Assembly: GCA_016748015.1 (NCBI GenBank)
Contig: JAAOMT010000766.1
Span: 13,064 to 77,063, forward strand
Source: Geosiphon pyriformis
Taxonomy: Eukaryota; Glomeromycota; Glomeromycetes; Archaeosporales; Geosiphonaceae
DNA length: 64,000 nucleotides
Reading direction: 5' to 3'
In this document: positions 10,938 through 21,611 of the stretch, piece by piece
How the letters are laid out: each line of letters starts with the position of its first letter
Numbering within the stretch: the stretch's first letter is position 1
Program-made: the position numbers and the translations under genes
The notes under the pieces: generated by a model
Databases searched by the model: none
Told to the model about the DNA's origin: nothing
The model's input: only the letters and a program-made list of their open reading frames with translations

Positions 10938-13900
10938 ATTTTATTAATAGTTATAATTAAGAATTATTGTTTTAATATTATTAATAACATTTAAGTAATA
11001 TTATTAAAATTAATAAAAAGTAATTAAATTTTAATAAAACAAGTATAAATTTATAAAATTTGACTTATAAGAATATAAATAATAATTTTATTTTATAAGT
11101 AATATTATAAATCTATTTAAAAAAAACTGAACTCAATTATATAATTTACAATAAGTTGTAAAACAACAAAAACTAAATATAAAAATTGTTTATTAAAAAT
11201 AGCTTTTTTTGATTTATATTTAATTAAGATTTTTAATTAAATTATATTATTATAATTACACTAATTATTAATTTTTTTTTTGTTATTAATTAATTTTAAT
11301 ATTAATTTTTATAACATATATTAAAAATTTTTACATAAAAAGCTGGTTTTTTATTTATTTATAATAATATTATAATAATTTTTAAAATTTTAAATTATTA
11401 ATTCTTAGACTACAATAAAAATTAAGATAAATTGCTAAAATATTTTACTTTTTTTTTATTTAGTTTTTTTGTAAACTATTTTTGTTAATATTTTTTTATT
11501 CATAACAATAGATTTGGTAAACTTTTTTTTTTAATAATTCAAACATAAAAAACTAATATAATATTTATGTCTTTTATAATATAAACTTATAATATTATTT
11601 TAATTGGCTTAAATAATTAATTACATATAAAAAATACATAAATTATATTTATTTTAAAATCTAGTTTAATTATATTATAGTTGTTAAACCAAATAAATAA
11701 AAAAATTAAATATTATTATATTTAATATTATTTAGTATTAATAAATTAAACAAATTTTTTAAGTATAAATTTAAGTTTTAAATAAAAAATTAATTTATAT
11801 TATTTTGTATTTAAACCAATTAATTTTAAATTTTTAAAATATAAAAAAAATATAAAAAAATATAAAAAAATAATATTAATATTTATTAAAATTTATAATT
11901 TAGCACATATAAGATAAATTTAAAAATATTTAAATAATAATTAAAATACAAAGTATTTAAAATATTAACATAAAAATTATAATCAATTTATATATTAAAA
12001 AAAATAAAAAAGCTGTATTTTTTTATTATTTAAAATAATTGGTAATTTTTTTTATTAATAAAGCACTAATAACTATAAAAACTGTTTAATAATACTTTGT
12101 AAAAATACTTTTTTAAAAAAATAGTAGTTAATTAGTTTTTTATTGTTTTAAACTCATTTTTTTTATTTTTAAACAAAAGTTTTTTTTCAAAATTTCTTTA
12201 AAGTAGTTTATTTAGAATAGTTTTAATATGGTTTTTGTTTTTTTTTAAAAGTCTCAAAATATTTAATAAAAAGCCAATAACCAAATTATTTTTTTTGTTT
12301 TTATTATAGTTGTTTAAATAGCAAAAAACAATGTTAAATATTTTTTTTGCTTTGGTTTTTTTGTTTTTTTTTGGCTTTTTAATTAATTTTGTATTATTAG
12401 TATTAATTATAGTATTTAATATTATTGTAATTATAAATAAAAATATTTTTTATATTTTAAATAACAATAAAAATATGTTAACCAATTTTAATTTAAATTA
12501 GTTTTTAGTTATATTTTTTAATATATTAATTTTTAACCAATTTTTATTGGTTTTAAAAACAAAATAAAACATATTTTTATATATTTTTTTAACCAATTAA
12601 CTTATTAAATTATCTGATTTTAAATATTAGATTAACTAAATAAAAACTGAATTAATTATTTTTTTTTGTTTTTTGGTACTGTTTTTAATAATATTTAAAA
12701 AATAATTACAAATTTTTTGAATAAATAGTTTTTATTTTAGTATTTAATACTATTTTTAAGATTAAACTGGTTTTTGTTAATTTTTTATTAAAGTTACTAT
12801 TTGGTTTTATTAAACTTAAATTTATTTTAAAAGACAATATTAAATTGTTTTATATATATTTTGTTTTTAAAAATTTTTTGGCTATTATTATTAAAATTGT
12901 TATTGATAAATTTGTTTTTTTAATTATATTTGAAATTACAAAGTTTTTTGTAATAATTTTTGCTTTTTTTTTTGTTATAAATGTTTTTTATAATGTTATT
13001 TTAATTAAATTAAAGCTTATAAATTTATAATAATATGTTATTGTTTATTTAAAGACTTTTTTTTTGCTATTGTTATTTTTATTTACTAATCTGTATTAAT
13101 TAAAAAAAACAGCATTAAAATTTTTTTTACTTAATCAAAAAAAGTTATTATTGTAAAAAACAATTTTAAAACCAAATTAATTAATTTTTTTTTGATAATA
13201 CAATCTTTAAAATTAATAATCTGATTTTTTAGATTAATAATTGTATATTTTTTACTTTTTTGATTTTTATTGTTATTAATGTTTTATTATTGTAATTTTT
13301 AATTCTTTGGAAATCTTAAATTTTATAGTTTTAAAAACTGGTATTTTATATAAGTATTATATTTAATAAAAAACTTTTGTATATTATTATTGTTAAATTA
13401 TTTAGCCATAAATTATAAAGTCTCTTATTTCTTTTTTTTAAGTTTGTTTTTAAATTTATTAATAGCTTTAAATATTTTAATTTATTATTTATTGGTATAA
13501 AATTTATGTTAAAGTTTTTGTCTTTTTAACTTTTTTTATTGTTGTGTCTTAGATTATTTTAACTGTTAATTTTGTAATTAATTTTAAATTAAATTTTTGC
13601 AATTTTAAATCTTTAATTTGGGTGTGTTGATTAAATTTATAATTAAGTTAATTAGTTTTTTGGTTATTTTGGTTAATTTTTTTTTGGCTAAAAATATACA
13701 CAAAAATTTTAAGATAAAAAAAAATTTAATATATTATTAAAAATTTTAATTAAAAGTAGAATTTGGTAATATAAACAATAATAATTAAGTAATATTAAAA
13801 TTTTTTTTAAGTAATACAATTATTGAATATTTAATAATATTATTATAAATATATAATTTTAATATTAAGTATAATATTAAAAAAATTAAATTGTTTTAAA

Positions 13901-14099
13901 GTAAATTTGTTTTTAATAGCTAAATTTAAATAGTTTCATAAATAAATTTAATGAATTAAATTTACTTCTAGCTTTTTTTAATTTAATTTAATTTGTATCT
14001 TAATTAATTTAAATAATTAATTAATATAAAAAATACATGATTTATATATAATTTAAAACTTTTAATATTAAATAATAATTAGATTATATTTATTAAAAA

Positions 14100-14650
14100 A
14101 ATAATATATATTATACTAAAAAACCAAATTAAGATTTTATATAAAAAAATTTTTATAAAGAAAATAAAACAAATTTATATTGTTTTTTTAAATAAAAATT
14201 AGTTATAATTATATATTTAAAATAATTTTTTTTTAAAAACATATTACTTATTAAAATTTAAATTAATACATATAAAATATATTCAAAAATAATTAAACAA
14301 CAGCTAAAATTACATAATATTTAAAATATTAACATAAAAATCTACAATCATTTTATGTTATACCAAAAAATTAAACTAAAATTTTCACAAAATGATTTTT
14401 GTAAAAAAGATAAGACAACTTTGTATTGTTTTTTTAAATAATTTTTATGTAATAATCACATTTAAATACTAAACTCAAACCAGTATGTATAAAGTAGGCC
14501 TAAAATATTTAAATAACAGTATTCAAAATATTAGCATAAAAATTTATATTATGCCAAAAAACTAAATTAAAATTTTTTTATATAAGATGGTTTTTGTCAA
14601 AAAAGGTGAAATTTGTATTGTTTTTCTTAAATAGCTTTTATGTAAAAATT
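14100..14650 (+). repeat. Imperfect tandem repeat, unit about 190-250 bp
   Basis: Three copies of a block 'TATRCYAAAAAAYYAAA...ATTTGTATTGTTTTTTTAAATA...' begin near 14112, 14362 and 14548. The last two also share the upstream motif ATTARCATAAAAATYTA. The third copy is the least A/T-degraded. Confidence 0.5.
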
Positions 14651-14879
14651 CTTTACAATTACACATCAGATAAAACAAATGTTGAAAAACAAATAACAGT
14701 TTTAATAAACAATAATCTTAAACACACAAGCTATTTAATCAAATGTTTTATATTAATAATAAAAAATAAAATAATGTGCTTTTTATCAAGCATTGAGTAA
14801 TTTTTGATTGGTTATTATTATGTACATGTATTTAAAAGAGTATTTTAATATCCTTAGAATTCAGAATTATTTGCATAGG

Positions 14880-14965
14880 CAGAATAGAAAGTCTCGAACT
14901 TGGGACCAGCATGCATATAGAGAGTATGCACTTATAGAGTGCACTTATGAAGGTATCACTGTAAT
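14880..14965 (-). other. tRNA-like / SINE-like relic
   Basis: On the minus strand there is a perfect Pol III B-box core GTTCGAGAC, a stem GCATA-CTCTCTA-TATGC with a 7-nt loop, and a GCAC...GTGC stem. The two stems overlap and the acceptor arm does not pair, so this is not a working tRNA gene. A tRNA-derived SINE remnant is the best guess. Confidence 0.3.
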
Positions 14966-15199
14966 CAAATATTTTTACTTTTAAAAGAAAAAATTATTGT
15001 TTTTTTGGGTGAAAATCTTTTCGAGACATTTTGCAATTAATCTTAGCTTTCGACATGGTCGAAAGATTAACCAAAGCAAGAACCATCTCTGTATCTTTAT
15101 TATTCCGAAACTCCAAAGTTCACCGACAAATTTACGGGAATATTAAATATAATGTGGTTTAAAAAACGCTGTTTTCAATAATTCGCTTCAAAATAATTA
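14966..15199. other. 3' flank of FRS1 with a short palindrome
   Basis: GC content rises to gene-island level here. CTTTCGAC-ATG-GTCGAAAG at 15047-15065 is a perfect 8-bp inverted repeat. No coding signal recognised. Confidence 0.4.
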
Positions 15200-17952
15200 T
15201 CAAAGAAATTCTTCTAGGGAGAATTCTAATGCAGAACAAGGATACACTAAGGCATAGTTTTCCAAGACTTTAGGATGGAGGATGCCGAAGCTACCGATTT
15301 TACGGTTTATGGTTGATGACTTACGCAAAAAGATATCGGCGGTACGTTTTGGAAAATAGGTGGGATCTAATTAAATAAAATAAAGACAAGTTTAAGTTAT
15401 CTATTCTTTCTAAATAAAAATTTTCTCAAGCATTTGAGGAATTTCCATGGAGTACTTTCCAAACTATAAAACAACAACTTTTACCATGAAAAAGATGGTA
15501 TGTCTGCCTGATTTCCAATTCTTATAATGTGAAACCATGATAAAAAGGTTACTTTTAAGCTTACCTGATGACTCTCTTATAAAATATCCACTCTCATCAC
15601 CGGAAGGATCAACGAGCTTCTCATGAAGCATGTTTAGCAAAAGATTTAAAAGTCCATGAATTACCTATCAAACAAATAAATTACCATCGTAATTTAAAAT
15701 CACACACAGACCCTTAAAAAAAACACAAACCTCAAACCCAGAAGTCTTGTTACAATAAATCGCGCAAACTTTTCTTTCATTCCTGGCCCGTCGTTCTTGT
15801 GAGTCATCTTTATATACAACATCAGAAACTTCGAATAATTTGATAGGCAATGGATGCTTTTTATTTTCTCTCAAGGTCTTTAATACACCTGGTAAAAGAG
15901 AGGTACGAACAACCTGGTATTCAGCAGTTTTTGGATTTGCTAATTTAACAGCAGAGGTTCCGTTGTCCTCCTTATTAAGATATGCAAAATTTTCATCATG
16001 GGAACACTAGTAGATTTGGTAAAATAAATAATAAGATAAAAACTTAAGTTTAATTTGCATTATGGAAGGGTATTATAAAAGAAATCCGTTTTTACCAAAA
16101 TTAACGGTAAAACCTCCGTCCAACCGGCAAGCGCTAATTCTCTTCTCACCAAATCACAGAGTTTATTTATTGGTAAAGCCTTTCCGACTGTTGCACTGCT
16201 TGGGAAGGTCTTTGGAATGTTATTGAAACCATAAGCTATAGCTACGTCTTCCATTATGTCACAAGCATGTAATATGTCAGCTCTTGTAGGTGGAATCTCA
16301 ACTTTAATTTTTTCTTCTTGATCGGATGAAATAATAGCGGAAAGAGACATGCGGTTCAATAGGGAAATTATTTCTTTTCCAGGGAGATTTAATCCAGTAC
16401 AAGCATTGATATAATTAATATTAGCATCCATTACACGTGGTTTAAGGTCTGGATAAACACGTGACGTTCCATCCGGGTATACAACTTGAACTGGTTCAAC
16501 ACTGGATGATAAGAGAATGATACAATTATTGAAAAAGCATTTATGGATTTTCTCTGCGCTTCATTAAAACTTAACTTACGTGAACTTTTCGCTGCAATAC
16601 ACAGAAAACATTGTAACAATTGTATTCAATACAATATTAGCCTTGGTTAAATCTGTTGCGGTACATTCAATTAACACATCCTTGGTGTTCAAAGTAATTT
16701 TTGATCTATCTCCGTTAATTATGGGAGGTAAGGAGCATATGACATGATTTGCATCATAAATCACTGGGTAGACTGGAAAATCACGAATAATGTGAAGGAA
16801 CTTTCCAAGGTGTTTGTCTGTCTATCGTATTGAATAATAAAAGGAAAAATAGGTTATTATTATCACAATGATATGATTTGATCATGATGAGTGTCTCTTA
16901 CTACATTCCTCATAGAGTTTCATTAATTCCTCTCCATTAAAAGATTTTGTTTGATTTAAAGGTGTGAAACAAATTTCCTTGGGTGGTCGTGCTTCATAAG
17001 AAAAGGGTCCCTTTATGGTGGTGAGATCGTGAGTCCCAATCGCAACGAGGGTACGCTTTCTTTGGAAAGACCAAAATTTTTTAATTAATTCAAAAAAAAA
17101 TACATTGATTGTAACCCGAAAAATACCTGCAGATATTATTATGTAATTTTTCTTGCAAATCGATAAAGTTATTGTAAGACCTTTCGGTGAAGCTAATATT
17201 TCTCAAAATAGCCGCGACTACATACGGTCTGATTTGTGCCATCTTTTTTTTAAAAAACAAAATTTCATGTTCAAAAGAAATTTATCGAAAAATTGAGTTA
17301 AATGCCTTATTAATATATTGATTTCGATCATAAATAAGAGATAACGTACCTCCGATCGAATAAAAATTTTTTCCAGTAGTCCATTTTTGGGCTCAACCAC
17401 ATGATACATGGGTGGTTTCGCTTTTTCTTGGAAAATTAATAAGGCACGAGATATCCCTTCTTGACAAAGAAGATCATATCTGGATAAATCATTTTTGAAG
17501 CAATCAACGAAGATGAGTTTCATATCTACAAAATTCTGGATTTCAGGGCGAAACTATTAAACTAACCTATTAGCGGGTATATCAATCTTCAAAATTGCTC
17601 TATCAGAGGTAGACTCGGCTTTGGCGGCGCCGACTTCTTTACTTAAAATTTCTTTTTCAGACGTCTGACTTAGACAAATTGTAGCGAATTATGATTAAAT
17701 TGCTCAAGTTTTGAAGTGGGATTAGGAAATATTTTAACTCACATCTTCCTCTAGTTCTATTCCGAATTCAAAGCATACTTCACGAAATTCTTCTGTAGCT
17801 TATTAAATGAAAGAGAAAAAAGATTGCATAATAGTGATTAAACCAGTCTTTGGAACAATCACCAGACATTTTAACATGAGACCTCGCTTCTTACAATATT
17901 GTTTTCCAAGTGTTTGAAAAAGTACTTCCTTATCAACATTAACAGTGGGCAT
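15200..17952 (-). CDS. FRS1: Phenylalanyl-tRNA synthetase beta subunit, cytosolic (11 exons)
   Basis: Splicing gives 600 residues, close to other eukaryotic PheRS beta chains. Exons read on the minus strand: 17952-17895, 17798-17743, 17664-17567, 17479-17350, 17242-17127, 17059-16902, 16817-16580, 16501-16096, 16006-15731, 15664-15565 and 15366-15200. All introns are GT...AG and phases agree. The start [19 protein letters not shown] is the conserved N-terminus. The B3/4 (editing/tRNA-contact) region comes first, the B5 domain with [18 protein letters not shown] lies near residues 353-370, and the catalytic-like core ([31 protein letters not shown]) follows, ending EEFL. The protein pairs with the alpha subunit to charge tRNA-Phe. 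No damage seen, in contrast to the repeats around it. A 9-residue insertion-like stretch (RKSSTINRK) lies in exon 11. Confidence 0.95.
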
Positions 17953-18182
17953 GGCTTGCAAAGTTGTGGGTCCTGTATTTACTAATTCGAATCTGTAATT
18001 GATAATTGAACATCTTTAACACTCTTCCTATGATTGGTCAAAGAAATCTTAAAACCTATGAAAAAGTTATAGGCCATTTTTCTTTCTCCCTTTTCTTTAG
18101 TAGTGCTTCTTTGATTTAAGATTTTTTCTTGAGCTCTTTATTTTCATAAGAAATTTAGATCCTTTAGTGATTCCCAGATAAA
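17953..18182. promoter_or_regulatory. Divergent promoter between FRS1 and RPS22
   Basis: Only 230 bp separate the two start codons, so both transcription starts must lie here or in the leaders. A pyrimidine-rich stretch (TTTTTCTTTCTCCCTTTTCTTT near 18076-18100) is visible. No clear TATA box. Confidence 0.6.
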
Positions 18183-19083
18183 ATGGTCAGAGTATCAGTA
18201 TTGGTATGTATATTAGTGGATTGTACCTTTACAAGAAAGACAAAAATGATTTGCTTATTTGGTTTTGTAATCTGTTAATCTGTATATGTTAGAATGACGC
18301 TCTCAATAACATTGTTAATGCCGAGAAGCGAGGCAAGCGTCAAGTACTTATAAGACCCTCCTCGAAGGTAGTCGTCAAGTTTTTACTCGTAATGCAAAAA
18401 CATGGTAACCTATTTTTCATTTATTACATTAAGTAAAAATAAAAAATACAACTTTTGGGATCGAAGTTATAACTGGATGAAAGTCTTTATTCTTTGGTTG
18501 ACTTTTATTTTTTAATGCTTCGATAGATAAAATTATTGCAATGTACTTACACGCCGTGAACTTATTAATTTATGGGCCCGGCGTTTAATATATTGCTACA
18601 CGACGTTCATTTAAACTCAGAAAAAGCCTGATTTAATATTTTTTCTGCCAAATATAGGTTATATTGGCGAATTTGAGGAAATTGATGATCACCGTTCAGG
18701 AAAAATCGTTATTCAACTTAATGGTCGTCTAAATAAGTGTGGTGTCATCTCACCACGATTTAATGTCAAATTGGAAGATGTTGAAAAGTGGGTCAATAAC
18801 TTGTTACCTTCTCGTCAATTTGGATTCTTGGGTTTGTTTTTCCCTTAATTTTATTGAATCCTTTTTTTGGGCAAAATTTTGTTGATAGTCGAGCTCACTG
18901 AATTAATTTCATTGTAATAGTTTTTACCACCAGTTCCGGTATCATTGACCATCACGAAGCCAGAAGAAAACACACCGGCGGAAAAATTCTTGGTGGGTTC
19001 TTGAATACTCCTACCTTTTAAGCTTTACTTTATTTTGCACACCTTTTTAATAATTAACTATATTTATAGGTTATTTCTATTGA
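18183..19083 (+). CDS. RPS22: 40S ribosomal protein S22 / uS8 (rpS15a), 5 exons
   Basis: Exons 18183-18203, 18293-18404, 18658-18831, 18921-18992 and 19070-19083 join to exactly 130 residues, the universal length of eukaryotic uS8. MVRVSVLNDAL opens the protein; [42 protein letters not shown] and the C-terminal [18 protein letters not shown] are diagnostic. The protein binds the central domain of 18S rRNA in the small subunit. The last exon has only 14 nt including the stop. Reading through intron 4 would instead end in ...GGFLNTPTF, which does not match the family, so the short exon is preferred. Intron 2 (18405-18657) is the longest and carries an H/ACA snoRNA fold. Confidence 0.96.
18458..18603 (+). 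ncRNA. Intronic H/ACA snoRNA, snR44-like
   Basis: Hairpin 1: lower stem ATCGAAG/CTTCGAT (18460-18466 with 18518-18524) and upper stem 18475-18485 with 18500-18510, including G-U pairs. Its pocket strands are ATAACT (18469-18474) and TTTAATG (18511-18517). The hinge AGATAA (18525-18530) fits box H. Hairpin 2: lower stem GCAATGTA/TATATTGC (18538-18545 with 18589-18596) and upper stem CGCCG/CGGCG. Its pocket strands are CTTACA (18546-18551) and TTTAA (18584-18588). Box ACA is at 18598-18600. Each upper stem ends 14 nt before its box, the standard spacing. Pocket 1 pairs with 18S CAUUAAA-U-C-AGUUAU (yeast U106). Pocket 2 pairs with 25S UUAAA-U-A-UGUAAG (yeast U1110). Yeast snR44 lies in an RPS22B intron and modifies 18S U106. 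Targets are from remembered rRNA sequences. Confidence 0.85.
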
Positions 19084-19240
19084 AAAACACGTTAAATCTA
19101 GCTTGAATTTATATATTCATTAATATTATTAAAGCACTAGAGTACTTAATATTAAATGGAATTATTATCGTGAACCAGCTATAGTTTATTAAAAGGGAGA
19201 ATTTCTTGCCACGGCACTTAGCTAGGAAATATTGCGCAAT
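19084..19240. other. Convergent 3' ends of RPS22 and CAR2
   Basis: 157 bp between two stop codons on opposite strands. AT-rich, with AATATTATTAAA-type stretches that could serve as polyadenylation signals in either direction. No gene. Confidence 0.5.
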
Positions 19241-21039
19241 TCAATGCGTTTGCAAATCTTCCAAATACCCAGGAATTTCCTCAACCCCCATATTAATTAT
19301 ATCTTCCAAGGCTTGCTCGATAATTTTTACACCTTCCAATAACTCATCTTCACTAATACAAAGAGGTGGAGCCAAACGAATGATATTATTATGGGTTGGC
19401 TTAGCCAATAAACCCCTACTTTTGAGCAGCAAGCATAGCTGCCAGGCGGTTTTCTCAAACTTTGTTTCATCAATAACAATTGCGTTTAATAGACCACGTC
19501 CTCGAACAATTTTCAAAAGAGGTGAGTTAATCTGGCTAAGAGCTGAACGAAACCTTTCTCCAAGAAGTGCAGATTTTTCAACAAGTCCCTCGTCCCTAAT
19601 AACCTCTAGCGCTGCAATGGCAACGGCACAACCCAGTGGATTTCCGCCAAATGTTGAGCCATGTTCTCCGGGTTGAATTGATAACATAATTTCCTTATCA
19701 GCCAAAACAGCTGATACTGGATATACACCACCTGATAAAGCCTTGCCGAGTAGAAGGATGTCAGGACGTACATTTTCATGTTCGCAACAGATCATCTTGC
19801 CCGTACGTCCAAGACCAGTTTGAATTTCATCGGCAATGAACAGAACATTATGTTGTTTGCAAAGGTCGTAACATTTTTTTAAATATCCTTCATCTGGGAT
19901 ATTTATGCTATAAACATGAAATTCAACGAATACGATATAAATTATGAAAGAGCTTTGATTGAGCACGAAATATTACTTCATTATAAGAGAAATAGCCTAC
20001 CCTGCCTCCCCTTGAATGGGTTCGATCAAGAATCCGGCCACATGTTTTCCGTGAGCATTCAGAGCATCTTCTAAATCTTTCACAGAATTGTAGTGTAAGG
20101 TGCCACCACCTGCTGGACAAATTGCTCCGGAATTTGGAAGGTAAGGACCGAACCCTCTTCTTGAATCCGGATCAGTGGACAGGGAGATGATGGCGGTGGT
20201 GCGACCATGAAAATTATTGGTACAACAGAGGATAATACCTTGGTTATCGGGAATGCCTTTCTTCAAATACCCCCATTTACGAGCCAATTTGATCCCGGTT
20301 TCCACTGCCTCCGCACCAGTGTTCATTGGCAGAACCATCTCATATCCAAAGCACTAATAAATGGGAATAAAGAACAAACAAGCTTAAAGAGCTATTACAT
20401 AATATTTGATAATATCGTCAACGTTTGAAAATCGAGAAACTACCCCTGCTGTCTCGAATCCAAGTTAACTTTTGATTTTATTGCATTGTATTATACTATA
20501 ATGTTCATTGTAACCAATTTTACAAAATCTTTTTTAGTATTTAATTTGACCTCAAAATTACCCAATTATATAAAAGGTTGAATTTTGATTTCATTTTCCT
20601 TCAAAACTATATTTACTATTTTTTTTGGATAAAACTGTATTTACCTCAGTTATATATTTAGCATACCTCCCAAAAACCTCATTGTGAAAGGCCCTTGAGC
20701 TTATGCAAAGTTTTTGAGCTTGAGCACATAACTCCCTTACGATCTTTGGGTGACAATGCCCCTGATTGAGGCTGGAATAACCCGAAAGAAAGTCAAGATA
20801 TTTATTTCCTTCAGGATCCCATATATGAACGCCTTGACCTTTGGAGAATACCACGGGAAGAGGATGATAACTAATCAAATCAATATATAAATATATATGC
20901 TGTATATTAGTGTCAAATAATAACAAGTATTTGGCACCACGAATAACTATATTAGAAGGTCTTACTTGTGAGCCCCATGTTTCCTATCCAAATTAATGCA
21001 ATCTTGAGAACTCAAGGGCGTATTATTATTCAAAGCCAT
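19241..21039 (-). CDS. CAR2: Ornithine aminotransferase (4 exons)
   Basis: Exons on the minus strand 21039-20966, 20870-20645, 20353-20001 and 19907-19241 join to 439 residues, the usual size for fungal OAT. It transfers the delta-amino group of ornithine to 2-oxoglutarate, giving glutamate semialdehyde for proline synthesis and arginine catabolism. Class III PLP aminotransferase marks: [18 protein letters not shown] near 110-127, the cofactor Asp in [15 protein letters not shown] (Asp near 244), the Schiff-base lysine in [11 protein letters not shown] (Lys near 273), and [17 protein letters not shown]. The start [18 protein letters not shown] is the first ATG and no targeting peptide is evident, so a cytosolic enzyme is likely. 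All introns are GT...AG. No damage seen. Confidence 0.95.
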
Positions 21040-21560
21040 TTGTAAATTCGAACCGTCAAATTTTTCTGACAAAAATAACGAAGGGAAAAGAGTGAATATA
21101 GTTTCCTCGTGGGAAATTTATGTCGAGTGAAGTTGCCTATTTTATATATATTTAATTCTTTAATTTCTAAAATTGAATGAATAAATAAATAGATAGTTTA
21201 TCCTATATTTGTTTTTCAAATATTAATATCTTTTTTGGCATAAGTTATGTATGTTAAATGAAATTACATGTATTGTAATTAATAGTGTTATATAATTTAA
21301 AATTGCAACTTATTTTTAAATTGTTAATAATTAAAAAAAGATTATTTATATAAATATTTTCTGTTATTTTATTGATTGTGTTTTTTGTTTATAATAAAAT
21401 ATTTACAATTATTAATTGAAAATAAATTATTTATATTTCAATTTTTTTTGTAGTTTAATAATAATAGTAAAAAACTTCTTTTTTTCTTATATTCATATTT
21501 CCCAAAGAGCATACTTTTAAAAAAGAAGTTTTTTGTTTTTATCTTGTTATTTTTTATTAT
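21040..21560. other. Upstream region of CAR2, then AT-rich spacer
   Basis: The first 100 bp upstream of CAR2 keep gene-island composition. From about 21130 the sequence becomes AT-rich and leads into LINE 2. No gene seen. Confidence 0.5.
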
Positions 21561-21611
21561 TATTTCTCAACTCAATAATCTGCTTTCAGTGGTAATATAT
21601 CAAAAAAGAAA

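Larger units (their letters stand above)
10190..14890. other. Extremely AT-rich desert without intact genes
   Basis: About 4.7 kb of A/T runs with short stop-ridden frames. No CG dinucleotide was seen from about 9971 to 14894. It holds a (CAAAA)n microsatellite, a possible LINE ORF1 relic around 12850-13200 and an imperfect repeat at 14100-14650. No mitochondrial genes recognised. Most likely old transposon sequence after extreme C-to-T decay. Confidence 0.6.

Noticed and set aside
12845-13030. 61-codon hydrophobic frame in the AT desert
   Set aside because: Composed of Phe/Ile/Lys/Val codons expected from A/T runs; no motif.
10190-14890. Mitochondrial DNA insertion
   Set aside because: The base composition would fit, but no mitochondrial protein, rRNA or tRNA text was recognised.
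18975-19069. RPS22 ending by read-through in GGFLNTPTF
   Set aside because: The spliced form gives the family-typical GYFY end and exactly 130 residues with good GT...AG sites.
19206-19676. 156-codon plus-strand frame
   Set aside because: Antisense shadow of CAR2 exon 4, which has strong protein similarity.
20354-20644. snoRNA in the long CAR2 intron 2
   Set aside because: Only a short TCGAGA/TCTCGA hairpin is present; no box H, ACA, C or D at proper spacing.
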